From a virus, in IMG/VR virus record IMGVR_UViG_3300042691_048475, positions 1 through 63,527 of that record: DNA of 63,527 nucleotides; one strand, 5' to 3'. The notes beneath the pieces were generated by a model. The model was given only the letters and a program-made list of their open reading frames with translations. It had not been told where the DNA came from and did not search any database. The first letter of the stretch is position 1. Each line of letters opens with the position of its first letter. Below, in pieces: positions 7,378 to 16,452 of this stretch. The translations under genes and the position numbers were made by a program.

Positions 7378-8426
7378 TTTTGAATCTTATTAAAAATTTC
7401 TAACGTATAATTGATAACATCACTTTTATTATTGATATCCATCAATTCAATAAATTCCTTAATTGCTTGTTGAATATCAATACCAGACAAATCTTTCTTT
7501 TCATCTTCTAAATTGTATGGTGAATACGATGTATCATATTCTACAGTAAATTGCAAAGGATTCAATTGTTTTAATTTGGCTAATAATACATCCGTATCAT
7601 CTGGCGTAATTCTTTTATCAATTTTTAATTTAATGAGGTTATCTGCAAATATTTCCTTTATATCTTGTGTGATAGTACCTCTTTTTACTAATTCAGATAA
7701 TAAAACATTGTGATGTCCTGGTGAGACATTGTTTTCTTTAAATTCATATTGTTTATTAGAAATGTCTAAATTATAGACACCCTTCACAGTATTTGCATCG
7801 TTAAAATCCATCTGAAAAGGATTTCCGACATACAATATAGTTCCACCTTTGTATTTCTTTTCATCACGAAGATGAAAATGTCCTGATATCACTAAATTAC
7901 TTTTGTTTAAAATATCTTGTGCATCATCACCATGATCACAAATATAATAATTATTTGTTTTGAAATTATTAATTTCAAAATGCCCGAAAGTTATGTCTGC
8001 TTCTGGTATTTCTTTTGCTGGGGTACCCCATGGTATAAAATTAATTTTACGCCCATGTGATACAACACTTTGTGGTTTGTCAACTAAATTAATATTTTTC
8101 CATCCACGAAAAGGTGATAAAGAATTTATTTCAGATGAATCTTTTAAATAGCAATCATGATTACCAGTTATTAAGGTAATATTATATTCTTTTAGTTGAT
8201 CCAAAAACCAAGAACCAAAATGTAATGAATCTACAGATACTTCATCTCTTGTATGAAAGAAATCACCACAAAAAACAATATCTCTAATATTCTGTGTTTT
8301 AAGATCCTGTAAAAACCAATTCAACCATTCTTTTGCTATGTTATGCCAAAATCTAGAATTTTGGTGAACTCCGATATGGAGATCAGAGAATATAGCAATA
8401 TTTTGTTTTTCAAAATAATTATTCAC
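7374..8426 (-). CDS. 47: Recombination endonuclease subunit gp47 (Mre11/SbcD-like)
   Basis: 350 aa metallophosphoesterase. Motifs in order: FSDLHIGVH (about 13-21), FCGDFFHTRDE (about 53-63), ITGNHDC (about 95-101) and SGHFHLRDE with the metal-binding histidines (about 183-191). This is the nuclease partner of gp46. The start overlaps the end of gp55 by 8 nt and the end overlaps gp46, giving a gp55-gp47-gp46 string. T4 gp47 is 339 aa. Confidence 0.96.
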   Translation of the reverse strand: MNNYFEKQNIAIFSDLHIGVHQNSRFWHNIAKEWLNWFLQDLKTQNIRDIVFCGDFFHTRDEVSVDSLHFGSWFLDQLKEYNITLITGNHDCYLKDSSEINSLSPFRGWKNINLVDKPQSVVSHGRKINFIPWGTPAKEIPEADITFGHFEINNFKTNNYYICDHGDDAQDILNKSNLVISGHFHLRDEKKYKGGTILYVGNPFQMDFNDANTVKGVYNLDISNKQYEFKENNVSPGHHNVLLSELVKRGTITQDIKEIFADNLIKLKIDKRITPDDTDVLLAKLKQLNPLQFTVEYDTSYSPYNLEDEKKDLSGIDIQQAIKEFIELMDINNKSDVINYTLEIFNKIQK

Positions 8427-8916
8427 TGTAATCAGTATAGCCTAGTTCGTCATCAGATTCAATAGTTGGTTTAATATAAATATTTGCTTCTCCGCTAGTT
8501 AATAATTCTTCATATTTTTGATCTCTATAGGCAGTTACAGCATCATGATGTTTCTTTTCTTTTTTAATACGATTAATAAATGCATGGAAAGCAATAGTTG
8601 TAAAATAAGAAAATGGTGATGTTTCAGAATTTACATCATATTTTTTTCTCTTAAGTGCAGAGAACATTTTTACTATAGCATCACCAATCATTTCTTCCTT
8701 GTAAGAATAATTGATAAAGGAAGGTGAAAAAGATAGACCTTGGGCAATTTTATTAATGCTTTCACATAAAAATACCGTGCAATCGTCTGTCTTATAATAA
8801 TCTTCAATTGCTTTTTTCAGATCATCGCAATTGACATAATGTTTATCTTTTCCGACTTTTGGAACAGCCTTTACTTTAGGTTGTTTATTTGTTTTGTTAT
8901 TTGAGATAGTTGCCAT
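8419..8916 (-). CDS. 55: Late-transcription sigma factor gp55
   Basis: 165 aa. After a basic, low-complexity N-terminus comes the gp55/sigma region 2-like core: SPSFINYSYKEEMIGDAIVKM followed by SPFSYFTTIAFHAFINRIKKEKK. These match the FINYSY...DE and NPFAYFTQI..AFLRRI..EKK segments of T4 gp55. It recruits host RNA polymerase to late promoters of the TATAAATA class, boxes of which recur before structural genes in this window. The acidic C-terminal tail (ESDDELGYTDYSE) may be the clamp-binding end. It heads the gp55-gp47-gp46 cluster. Confidence 0.93.
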   Translation of the reverse strand: MATISNNKTNKQPKVKAVPKVGKDKHYVNCDDLKKAIEDYYKTDDCTVFLCESINKIAQGLSFSPSFINYSYKEEMIGDAIVKMFSALKRKKYDVNSETSPFSYFTTIAFHAFINRIKKEKKHHDAVTAYRDQKYEELLTSGEANIYIKPTIESDDELGYTDYSE

Positions 8917-8958
8917 AACCTATTTTTACAATAATAGGTTACCCTTTCATTTTAGCTA

Positions 8959-10386
8959 CTATTTTTCCGAAAGTTTGTGTATTGAAAATGGTATATTTTC
9001 TGCACGATATATTTCTATTCTTTTCAAAGCATGTTGTAAACCGTATTTTAATTGATCTGCTAAATCTATAATGATTAATTTTTCTTTGTTTTCATGTTTA
9101 CGCAGACCACGGCCGATGCTTTGAACGATCCTGATAAAACTTTTACCACCCGCCGCAAATACAATTAAATGTATATTTTTAATATTAACACCAGTAGAAA
9201 ATATTGATGATATCGCAACACATATAACATTATTTTCTGTTTCCATTATATGTTTAATCTTATCTCTGTCTTCTACCTCTACTTCACCCCTAATGAAATA
9301 AACTTTTTTATTTTGAATATCTTTTAATATTGATTCTAATATTTCGCCGTGATCAATATGATTAACCATAATTAAAACATTATTTTTAAAATTAGTACAA
9401 ATGGTTTTTATAGCATTATTTCTATATGTATTTGTTTTTAAAAATTCATTTTCAATTGTATATTCTTCAGTAGCAAATTGTTTTTCTTCTATTTTAGCTG
9501 GTTTGTTTTTATATGACAATTCAAATAATTTCACTTCTACATTTGTTAGATAATCTTCTAATCTTAATTCATGTGAATTTTTTGTTATTAAAACAGGACC
9601 TATTTTACCTAAAATATTCCATGCATCAATTTTTGATTCGGGTAATGTACCAGTAAACCCAAATTTACAATTTGTCTGTATCTTTTGTAGAATCTTTGCT
9701 AATTTAGTGTCTTTACCGGCTTTATGAACTTCATCAACAATAACCATATCTACAAACTGAATCCATTCATTGTCATCGAATCTACTTTGAATAATGGCTG
9801 TATTTGCAATTACTATATCAGCACTAGTATCTAAGTCTATAGATCCTGTCCACTTCGACATTGAGAAAGTTACTCCATATTCATTAAAATCAGAATATGT
9901 TTGATTTACTAGACCCAAATCAGGTACTATAATTAAACATTTAAACCCGGGATGCCAGCATGATTGAACTAATGTTGCAACAGTCAATGTTTTACCAGCA
10001 CCAGTTCCTAGGACGGCTACACCTCTGCCAGAGTTTAAACAAAGCTTTACGGTGTTTTCTTGATAATCACGTAATGGATATTTTTTATAAAAATTATTTT
10101 TAAAATTGTGTACAATGTTTGGCGAAATTGCATCTGTTGTTGCTTTAGTCAAAAATAATTCAGACGCAATATTATTTTTATATAAAAATTGTTTTATTTC
10201 ATTTATTAAGCCAATATCAAATAAACCGGTTGGTGTTATTGCATATATACGTTTAGGTATAAATCTTTTAAATTTTAAAAATTTAGCAGCTGGATTTTCT
10301 ATTGAAAAATGCTCTCTAATTAAATCAAAATGATCTCCAGTTAAAATGGCTTTTTTCTTTTTGATATTGTAATCTATCTGGATCAT
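8959..10386 (-). CDS. uvsW: DNA/RNA helicase UvsW-like (SF2)
   Basis: 475 aa superfamily 2 helicase. An N-terminal accessory region (1-110) precedes the Q-motif PLRDYQENTV. Walker A is GTGAGKTL, DEVH is motif II, FTGTLPE is motif III, and QSIGRGLRKHE is motif VI with arginine fingers. UvsW remodels recombination intermediates and branched DNA. It overlaps the upstream uvsY-like gene by 4 nt; T4 also has uvsY and uvsW adjacent. Length is close to T4 UvsW (502 aa). Confidence 0.94.
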   Translation of the reverse strand: MIQIDYNIKKKKAILTGDHFDLIREHFSIENPAAKFLKFKRFIPKRIYAITPTGLFDIGLINEIKQFLYKNNIASELFLTKATTDAISPNIVHNFKNNFYKKYPLRDYQENTVKLCLNSGRGVAVLGTGAGKTLTVATLVQSCWHPGFKCLIIVPDLGLVNQTYSDFNEYGVTFSMSKWTGSIDLDTSADIVIANTAIIQSRFDDNEWIQFVDMVIVDEVHKAGKDTKLAKILQKIQTNCKFGFTGTLPESKIDAWNILGKIGPVLITKNSHELRLEDYLTNVEVKLFELSYKNKPAKIEEKQFATEEYTIENEFLKTNTYRNNAIKTICTNFKNNVLIMVNHIDHGEILESILKDIQNKKVYFIRGEVEVEDRDKIKHIMETENNVICVAISSIFSTGVNIKNIHLIVFAAGGKSFIRIVQSIGRGLRKHENKEKLIIIDLADQLKYGLQHALKRIEIYRAENIPFSIHKLSEK

Positions 10387-10778
10387 TGTTGCTCTAATTT
10401 TAGAATTTCTACAATATTTTTAATATCATAAGTCATTGAATTAAAGTTTTTTTCAACCTTTTCTAAAAGTTCAATAACATATTCCAATTCCTTAATTTTA
10501 TTATTAAGGACATTCATTTCCGTCAGATCATCTACTTTTCTTTCAGCCAAAGCTTTAGAAACAACTACAGGCGAATCAACTACTACTTTTTCAACCAAAA
10601 TTCTTTTAAGTTCTTCTTTTTGTTTTTTGTAATTATTGATTTCAATTTTATGCTTGATAAGTCTGGCTACCCAAAAATGTTTTTTAGATGGTAAACGTAA
10701 TTGCACATCTCTCAAATTAATTTCATCTATTACTAAATCTGCTTCAATTTCTTTTATATAACGATCTAGTAAGTCCAT
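10383..10778 (-). CDS. uvsY: Recombination mediator UvsY-like
   Basis: 131 aa, mostly helical with coiled-coil stretches. It fits the UvsY pattern: an IDEINLRD start, a central lysine-rich coiled coil (about 45-70), and a C-terminal YDIKNIVEILKLEQQ resembling the 'YQIKNAIEW' end of marine T4-like UvsY. Size matches T4 UvsY (137 aa). UvsY loads the UvsX recombinase onto ssDNA covered with gp32. Position supports the call more strongly than the weak sequence similarity: it lies directly upstream of and overlaps uvsW. Confidence 0.8.
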   Translation of the reverse strand: MDLLDRYIKEIEADLVIDEINLRDVQLRLPSKKHFWVARLIKHKIEINNYKKQKEELKRILVEKVVVDSPVVVSKALAERKVDDLTEMNVLNNKIKELEYVIELLEKVEKNFNSMTYDIKNIVEILKLEQQ

Positions 10779-10805
10779 TAGATATATAATAAATATATTT
10801 TATAA

Positions 10806-10997
10806 ATGGCAATATCCTTTGAAGAATATTTTAAAATGGATGAGATGACCACTGCTAGTGTCCTAGGACTAGGATCTGATACGGGTATGGGTGGTGCAGT
10901 CGGTAATAAAGATTTCTATGCACCTGGTACTGCAGTAATACCAAAAGGTGGTAAAAAGAAAAAAATACAAAGGCGTAATTTAAAAAATAAGCTATGA
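10806..10997 (+). CDS. Small conserved phage protein, 63 aa
   Basis: It starts MAISFEEYFKMDEM, then has a glycine-rich centre (VLGLGSDTGMGGAVG) and a strongly basic tail (GGKKKKIQRRNLKNK). No known domain is recognised. Its stop overlaps the ATG of the GIY-YIG gene by 4 nt. Transcribed divergently from uvsY with about 27 nt between the starts. The ORF is compact and coupled, so it is likely real. Confidence 0.65.
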   Translation: MAISFEEYFKMDEMTTASVLGLGSDTGMGGAVGNKDFYAPGTAVIPKGGKKKKIQRRNLKNKL

Positions 10998-11413
10998 TTG
11001 ATTATGGTCATTGGACTTGCAATATTCCTTTTGTGTCTGCATATGGTTTTGTTTATGTGATTGAAAATTTAATCAATAATAAAAAATATATTGGTAAAAA
11101 ACAAATGCAAACGATCAAAAAACTTAAGCCTTTAAAGGGTAAAAAAAATAAAAGGCATTTTGTAATCGAAACGGATTGGAGGAATTATATGTCGTCATCC
11201 AATGAGTTATTGTATGATATAGAAAAAAACGGAAAAAATAATTTTAAATTTGAAATCTTAAGATTTTGCCAAAGTAAAAGTGAATTGGCTTATTTCGAAG
11301 CTAAAGAGCAATTTGACAGAGAAGTATTGCTCCGTGATGACTATTATAATGGCATAATTAACTTGAGAATAGGAAAAATAAAAAATATTTCAAAAATACC
11401 GGTTGCAAATTAA
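10994..11413 (+). CDS. GIY-YIG endonuclease domain protein (SegE-like)
   Basis: 139 aa. GFVYVIENLINNKKYIGKKQ (about residues 18-38) is a GIY-YIG core with the tyrosine and the Y-I-G-K. A DWRNYMSSS block and the helix ELAYFEAKEQFDREVL carry the family's conserved Asp/Tyr and Glu positions. This resembles the phage 'SegE-like GIY-YIG' proteins. Some are homing endonucleases; others are conserved phage genes of unknown role. No DNA-binding C-terminal domain is seen. It overlaps the preceding small gene. Confidence 0.8.
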   Translation: MIDYGHWTCNIPFVSAYGFVYVIENLINNKKYIGKKQMQTIKKLKPLKGKKNKRHFVIETDWRNYMSSSNELLYDIEKNGKNNFKFEILRFCQSKSELAYFEAKEQFDREVLLRDDYYNGIINLRIGKIKNISKIPVAN

Positions 11414-11444
11414 GTACTCTAGATAACTATAATAGAGTTCCGAA

Positions 11445-11951
11445 ATGATAGAATATAAAATATATAATGAATATAATATTATAATTTATAATTTGAATAA
11501 TATTATTAATAAAATTGCTGAACTCGATATATTTAAATATTTTAATAATAATAAAATTGATATAAATTTTAAATCTAGAGATGTCAAACGTTTAATTACC
11601 CATTTTTTAATTAATTCAATAATAAAAGTAATTAAAAATTCAGGAAATGAAAAAATTATATTTAATTATAAATTTATAAATTTACAAATATTAGATATCC
11701 AATATAATCATGATATTGATATATTAATTAATAAAATATTTAAAAAATTTAAATTTTGCCACTTCAACTTTGACGATATTTTTAATTTAAGTTCTTTTGA
11801 ATTAACAGATATTAAAAGAAATTTACAACGTTGTCATTTAGCAATTAGTAAAATTAATAATATTAAAAAGTTTCTAGATGTTAATGGTTTAACAAATCTA
11901 CACAAAACAATAAGTACTGATCATAATATAAAAATGTCATTGACTAAATAA
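11445..11951 (+). CDS. Hypothetical protein, extremely AT-rich, Asn/Ile/Lys-rich
   Basis: 168 aa with an unusually high share of Ile, Asn and Lys (for example YNIIIYNLNNIINKI). Gene base composition is more AT-rich than the neighbours by eye. No motif is recognised. It sits between the GIY-YIG gene and another unknown gene, spaced 31 and 5 nt, on the same strand. The single open frame of 507 nt supports coding, but I cannot suggest a role. Confidence 0.6.
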   Translation: MIEYKIYNEYNIIIYNLNNIINKIAELDIFKYFNNNKIDINFKSRDVKRLITHFLINSIIKVIKNSGNEKIIFNYKFINLQILDIQYNHDIDILINKIFKKFKFCHFNFDDIFNLSSFELTDIKRNLQRCHLAISKINNIKKFLDVNGLTNLHKTISTDHNIKMSLTK

Positions 11952-11956
11952 GTTTA

Positions 11957-12331
11957 ATGAGATTTACAAAATTAATCAATGATCGATTAAAAGTATATGG
12001 TGAAGCAGAATTACCGGACGCTGCTATGCCTGTAGAACCAGATGCATCTATCAAAAATGATATTGAACCTTCTGCAGTAGATGATATGCAGGCCGAAGAA
12101 GATAGAAAAGTAAAAGCTATTATAAAAAATACATTAGATGTTATAAAAAACCTTTCTTTAGTTTTTAAGGATAAATTTAGTACCCAATTAGGACAAGGAG
12201 ATCCTATAATAGTACAATTAGATCGATTAATTGATGCATCCTCTGCTATTACTGATGAAGATGCAACACCGGACAAATTAAATGATATTCAAGCAGTAAT
12301 TAGAGACATTAAACCAGAGGTTGAAATTTAA
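11957..12331 (+). CDS. Hypothetical acidic protein, 124 aa
   Basis: Starts MRFTKLINDRLKVYGEAELP. It has an acidic linker (residues 25-50) and helical segments after it. No family is recognised. Spacing is 5 nt to both the upstream and downstream genes, so it belongs to the 10.8-12.8 kb operon. Confidence 0.65.
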   Translation: MRFTKLINDRLKVYGEAELPDAAMPVEPDASIKNDIEPSAVDDMQAEEDRKVKAIIKNTLDVIKNLSLVFKDKFSTQLGQGDPIIVQLDRLIDASSAITDEDATPDKLNDIQAVIRDIKPEVEI

Positions 12332-12336
12332 ACTGT

Positions 12337-12852
12337 ATGCCATTTAAGATCAAAAAAAGAGGTAATGGTTACTTTGTATATAATACAAAGACAGGTAAGT
12401 CAAAAAACAAACAACCACATAAAACTAAAAAAGAAGCCAACAAACATTTAGCGGCATTACAGATTAATATTTCACAAAATGAATCATATGATCAATTATG
12501 TAATAAATTGCTAGGACAATACCTTTTTGAAACAAATACATCAACATTATCTAGTGGTGCGAATCCATCAACATTAGATTTAGATAATAATGATGAACAT
12601 AAAGCTGCAGCTGCGGAAATGTTGAAAAATGATCCTGAACTCAAATCAGAATTGGGTCATTATGCACAAACAAAAACAGTTATTAATAAGGACGAGTGGA
12701 AAAAAATATTACCAGCACAACAACAAAAAATTATAGACTTAGCTAAGAAAAAGTTGCAACAAGGACAAAAAAATAATGCCGTAGCTAATAATAGCCCGGC
12801 ATTACCACTTACCAATACAGTACCGACAGGCGGTACAACTAATGTAGCTTAA
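12337..12852 (+). CDS. Conserved phage protein with N-terminal AP2-like/KKG repeat fold
   Basis: 171 aa. The first 45 residues (FKIKKRGNGYFVYNTKTGK then HKTKKEANKHLAAL) match a short basic module seen at the start of many phage proteins: a beta-rich KKGxxYxVxNxxTGK stretch followed by an AAxxHLxAL helix. The remainder is Gln/Asn/Lys-rich and helical, with a low-complexity tail. No enzyme motif is seen. The last 4 nt overlap the end of the convergent folE gene. Confidence 0.65.
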   Translation: MPFKIKKRGNGYFVYNTKTGKSKNKQPHKTKKEANKHLAALQINISQNESYDQLCNKLLGQYLFETNTSTLSSGANPSTLDLDNNDEHKAAAAEMLKNDPELKSELGHYAQTKTVINKDEWKKILPAQQQKIIDLAKKKLQQGQKNNAVANNSPALPLTNTVPTGGTTNVA

Positions 12853-13502
12853 CGCGTTTGAGAAAACTCGACAAATTTGTAAAATTCTGCACGTGCATTA
12901 TTTCCATTATCCATAAACGCTCCAGACATCTTAGCTGTTCTCATGGTAGAATCATGCTTAATACCTCGATTGGAACAGCATGTATGTTTGCATTCTACTA
13001 AAACAGCCACACCCTTATTATTATCGCAAATATTATTAACATAATCATGAATTTGTGAAGTAAGACCTTCTTGGATTTGTGGCCTTCTAGCAAACCAGTC
13101 AACAATACGATTAAGTTTAGATAGTCCAATAACTTTACCGTCTACTGAAGGAATATATGCGACATGTGCAACACCTGTAAATGCGGCATGATGATGTGAA
13201 CACAATGAAGTTACTTTGATATTATTTTGACATACCATTCCATCATATCCATCTTCGTTATCGAATGCTGTGATATTTGGTGCACTATTATAACAACCCG
13301 AAATTAAATCATTGACAAATGCTTTTGCTACACGTCTTGGAGTATCAGCACTATTAGAATCTGACTTCCAATCAAATTGGAGTGCATCTAAGAATTGTGC
13401 ATATGCAATAGATGCTTTATCAATAATATTCTTTTTTTCTTCTTCAGAAAGAGACAAATTACCATTTGCTCTAGACAATAGTTTATTACCTAAGTTAGAC
13501 AT
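12849..13502 (-). CDS. folE: GTP cyclohydrolase I (FolE-like)
   Basis: 217 aa T-fold enzyme. The zinc and catalytic motif is SLCSHHHAAFTGVAHVAYIPS, followed by VIGLSKLNRIVDWFARRPQIQEGLT and ECKHTCCSNRGIKHD, all in family order. It converts GTP to dihydroneopterin triphosphate, the first step of both folate and 7-deazaguanine (queuosine/archaeosine-type) synthesis. QueD and QueE genes follow at 18-20 kb and a DpdA-like gene at 48 kb, so the pathway purpose here is most likely 7-deazaguanine. Convergent overlap of 4 nt with the neighbour at 12852. Confidence 0.95.
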   Translation of the reverse strand: MSNLGNKLLSRANGNLSLSEEEKKNIIDKASIAYAQFLDALQFDWKSDSNSADTPRRVAKAFVNDLISGCYNSAPNITAFDNEDGYDGMVCQNNIKVTSLCSHHHAAFTGVAHVAYIPSVDGKVIGLSKLNRIVDWFARRPQIQEGLTSQIHDYVNNICDNNKGVAVLVECKHTCCSNRGIKHDSTMRTAKMSGAFMDNGNNARAEFYKFVEFSQTR

Positions 13503-13537
13503 TAACTTATCATATCATAAAAAGCTAAATATTCAAT

Positions 13538-13966
13538 GTGAAAAGATTCAACAAGGTTATTGAAGATAGTTTAAAGAGAAGTCACCTTTTAAAAATAAAA
13601 CTTAAGGTAGATCCTGCAAATTGCTCTTCTGGTGAAATATTAAAGTATAACGGGTATGAGGGATATATACTTGCTGAAAATGAACATGACTATAAAGTGT
13701 ATATAGAGGATTTGGGTGTAGTAACTACAGTGCCCCAAGAAGTGATTGCGATACAAGATGTTTTAACGCCTGTTGAAAAATTCAAGATTTGTTCATTGCA
13801 ATACTTAATATCAAAATCAATGATTAATATGAATAATGATATGTTATTACGTACTATATATACATCTCCTAATTTAGAATGTATAGAAGCATTTTTGAGA
13901 GAAAGTGGATTATCAGATTCTGATATTTTAAGTATTTATAAAAATACATTAATGTTTAATATTTAA
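13538..13966 (+). CDS. Hypothetical protein, 142 aa
   Basis: Starts at GTG 13538, as no in-frame ATG is near; CTAAATA stands shortly before it. It contains a beta-rich centre (GYEGYILAENEHDYKVYIEDLG, about 40-60) that may be an SH3-like barrel, and a helical C-terminus. No family is recognised. Divergent from folE, convergent with the tail-fibre cluster, which it overlaps by 11 nt. Confidence 0.65.
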   Translation: MKRFNKVIEDSLKRSHLLKIKLKVDPANCSSGEILKYNGYEGYILAENEHDYKVYIEDLGVVTTVPQEVIAIQDVLTPVEKFKICSLQYLISKSMINMNNDMLLRTIYTSPNLECIEAFLRESGLSDSDILSIYKNTLMFNI

Positions 13967-14771
13967 TAAGATAATTAAGTGCTAAGTAGGGCTGCATATT
14001 ATTATGATATCCATCACCGCCCTCAAAGCTTACACTTACACTAGATGGTAATGTTTTGGTATCAAATGCTTCATTTATTATAGGTTTTGCTTTTTCTCTA
14101 TTAGCTATTTCATTTTTGATTGAAGAGAAGTTAGGTACATCACCAGCTACGGGTTTTGGGTAAGTTTGATGTTGGTATGTTGAATACACATAATCAAACT
14201 TTGTTACATCTAAATAATTATGTGTATGGCCTGGGTCGGTGTGTGTATGTCTAGGCATTTCATTATCAGTTATTTTGTGCCTAAATTCACCCATGTCTGT
14301 TCCGGGGTAATTACCATATCCTAATTTTAAATAATTTGATTTATTCCAATTCCCAAAATTAGGTGTGAATTGTTCGGTGCTTGTACAATATCCGATAATT
14401 ACTCTACCTCTTAAATCTGGCAATTTAAAAGTATTACTTTTTTCAGGCCCATATATATTTTTTATTTTTCTATATAAATTACTATATTTTCCTATACTGG
14501 ATACATAACTACCATCACACAATAACCAACCATCTAGAGATATATTATTGTTTAATGGAGCTGCATATGTTTTTATGCAACCAACAGGTACTATCTTATC
14601 AAAATCATTATAAATTATATTTTTTATGTAATCAAATAATTGATCTGCTGTTGCGTAACGTGTCTCTATTTTTCCATCAACAGGATTTGTTTGATTTATT
14701 ACAAATTGTTCGTCTCCTACAAATGATGAACCTTTATCCAGTTCAGATATTGATATTATTTCATCAGCCAT
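13956..14771 (-). CDS. Tail fibre protein with collar domain, paralogue 5 of 5
   Basis: 271 aa. The N-terminal module (residues about 1-60: ISELDKGSSFVGDEQFVINQ then IETRYATADQL) is shared by all five genes and probably attaches the fibre. The central phage tail-collar domain (about 75-150) has VPVGCIKTYAAP, DGWLLCDGSYVS and FKLPDLRGRVIIGYC. The region from 150 to 240 is variable, with an HxH-type PRHTHTDPGHTH segment. It ends GGDGYHNNMQPYLALNYLIKY. T4 gp12 and many adhesins have the same collar architecture. It is last in the minus-strand operon. Confidence 0.85.
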   Translation of the reverse strand: MADEIISISELDKGSSFVGDEQFVINQTNPVDGKIETRYATADQLFDYIKNIIYNDFDKIVPVGCIKTYAAPLNNNISLDGWLLCDGSYVSSIGKYSNLYRKIKNIYGPEKSNTFKLPDLRGRVIIGYCTSTEQFTPNFGNWNKSNYLKLGYGNYPGTDMGEFRHKITDNEMPRHTHTDPGHTHNYLDVTKFDYVYSTYQHQTYPKPVAGDVPNFSSIKNEIANREKAKPIINEAFDTKTLPSSVSVSFEGGDGYHNNMQPYLALNYLIKY

Positions 14772-14772
14772 A

Positions 14773-15651
14773 TCAATATTTAATAATATAATTAATTACA
14801 TTGTATGGTTGGAGGTTATTATGCAATGCATCACCGCCCATGTTTTCTAAATTGACTTTTCCTGTGTGTGTTTTTGTATCATACTGAATATCATATGATA
14901 TATTTTTTATTCTGTTATTGATTTCAGTTGATAGAGATTTACTCTGAAGTAATAACATATTCATAGGTGGAAAAGCTTGAGAACCTTTAGATACCCAGAA
15001 AACTGTTCTAGCCTTGGGCCCCCACTTAAGAGAACCCATTCCCCCAACTGTTTTTATATCAAGTGCTTCTAAATAATCACTATATTTTGTTAAGTCTAAA
15101 TAAATGTGATCATGTGGTAATACAGTATGCGAATGATAAGGCAATTCTTTTATTTTTAATATATGACTATACGTTCCACCTGTTTGAGCAAATTTTAATT
15201 CACCAGAATTCCAATAACCAAAATTATTACTGCTGTTTATAGAATTTGGATTGTATGTACTTGAAGCACTGCAATAACCCATAATGGTTTTTCCTCTTAG
15301 GTCTGGTAATTTGAAATGTGTGCTGGTGCGCCCATATATAGCACCTATTTTTTCATCTAGATCTTTATATTTTTTTCTACTAACCTCTTGCCCATTACAC
15401 AGTAACCATCCATCTATCTCATCTACTGCTTTAACTGGAGCAGCATATGCTTCTATATCACCAACATCTACTTTATCTTTTATAACATTGGGTATATTTT
15501 TTTTATAAAATTCTACTAATGATGATATTGGTAATTTTACAGTTGTGAATACTTTTGTTTTATTATTAACCTGATTAGTCAATATATATTCACTGCCATT
15601 CAATTCAAAGGCTTTTCTCAAATCTGTAATTTTTTGTATTATATCAGCCAT
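14773..15651 (-). CDS. Tail fibre protein with collar domain, paralogue 4 of 5
   Basis: 292 aa, the longest of the set. Same plan: N-terminal attachment module (AFELNGSEYILTNQ), collar motif (DGWLLCNGQEVS, FKLPDLRGKTIMGYC), a HSHTVLPHDHIYLD histidine segment, and the conserved end GGDALHNNLQPYNVINYIIKY. The middle variable region differs strongly from its neighbours, as expected of receptor-binding parts. It abuts the next gene by 1 nt. Confidence 0.85.
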   Translation of the reverse strand: MADIIQKITDLRKAFELNGSEYILTNQVNNKTKVFTTVKLPISSLVEFYKKNIPNVIKDKVDVGDIEAYAAPVKAVDEIDGWLLCNGQEVSRKKYKDLDEKIGAIYGRTSTHFKLPDLRGKTIMGYCSASSTYNPNSINSSNNFGYWNSGELKFAQTGGTYSHILKIKELPYHSHTVLPHDHIYLDLTKYSDYLEALDIKTVGGMGSLKWGPKARTVFWVSKGSQAFPPMNMLLLQSKSLSTEINNRIKNISYDIQYDTKTHTGKVNLENMGGDALHNNLQPYNVINYIIKY

Positions 15652-16448
15652 TATGTTTTTATAATATAATTTAATACTAAACTAGGTTGAACATTATTAT
15701 GTGATTCATCACCCACAGAATCATCTACGGTCCCCTCTGATTTTAATGTATCTGAATAAAATTCTTTTCTTGCATTCAAACCTTTTAAATGCCTTATAAA
15801 CTGACCCAAACCTGGAAATTCTCGCCAATTTATAAAATCACATTCACTATCGCTATCACCACCCATAGATCTGCCAGCATCATTAACTTTAAAATAATCA
15901 AAATATAAATGTGAATGTTCATATACACCATGGTTGTGTGAAGGTATTTCGTCTTCTGTTAATTTGTGTGAAAAATACCCACCATACTGCCCGTGTGTTA
16001 TATTACCATTAAACTCTTTAAACGCAGGTATATTGTATGGAGAATTAAAATTGCAAAACCCCATAACAGTACGACCTTTTAAATTTGGTAAATAAAATTT
16101 ATCATTAGCTGGCACAGCGTCTTTAGGTGTGTATGTATCTTTTAATATATTATATAAAGACTCATGCAATTTTTTCGAAACTTGTTGTCCATTACATAAC
16201 AACCAACCATCAATCGCATCTATTTTATCAATAGTACCAGCATATGCTTGTATTGTGCCTATAGGTATAAATGTATTAATTATACTATTGATCGATGTTG
16301 CAAAATAGTTCATTATTTGTTTTAAAGATGCTAATCTTGTTTCAATTTCATTATTAAATTTTGGATTTTTTTGATTTATAATAAATTGTTCGTTCCCTAA
16401 AAAATCTATAGCTGTTTTTAATTCAGAAATATTTTTAATATCGTCCAT
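15651..16448 (-). CDS. Tail fibre protein with collar domain, paralogue 3 of 5
   Basis: 265 aa. It shows the attachment module (AIDFLGNEQFIINQ), collar segment (VPIGTIQ-type start, DGWLLCNGQQVS, FYLPNLKGRTVMGFCN), histidine segment IPSHNHGVYEHSHLYFD and the conserved end DESHNNVQPSLVLNYIIKT. Closest by eye to paralogues 1 and 2 (NLKGR and MGFCN forms), while 4 and 5 share PDLRG. Overlaps the stop of the downstream gene by one base. Confidence 0.85.
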   Translation of the reverse strand: MDDIKNISELKTAIDFLGNEQFIINQKNPKFNNEIETRLASLKQIMNYFATSINSIINTFIPIGTIQAYAGTIDKIDAIDGWLLCNGQQVSKKLHESLYNILKDTYTPKDAVPANDKFYLPNLKGRTVMGFCNFNSPYNIPAFKEFNGNITHGQYGGYFSHKLTEDEIPSHNHGVYEHSHLYFDYFKVNDAGRSMGGDSDSECDFINWREFPGLGQFIRHLKGLNARKEFYSDTLKSEGTVDDSVGDESHNNVQPSLVLNYIIKT

Positions 16449-16452
16449 ATTT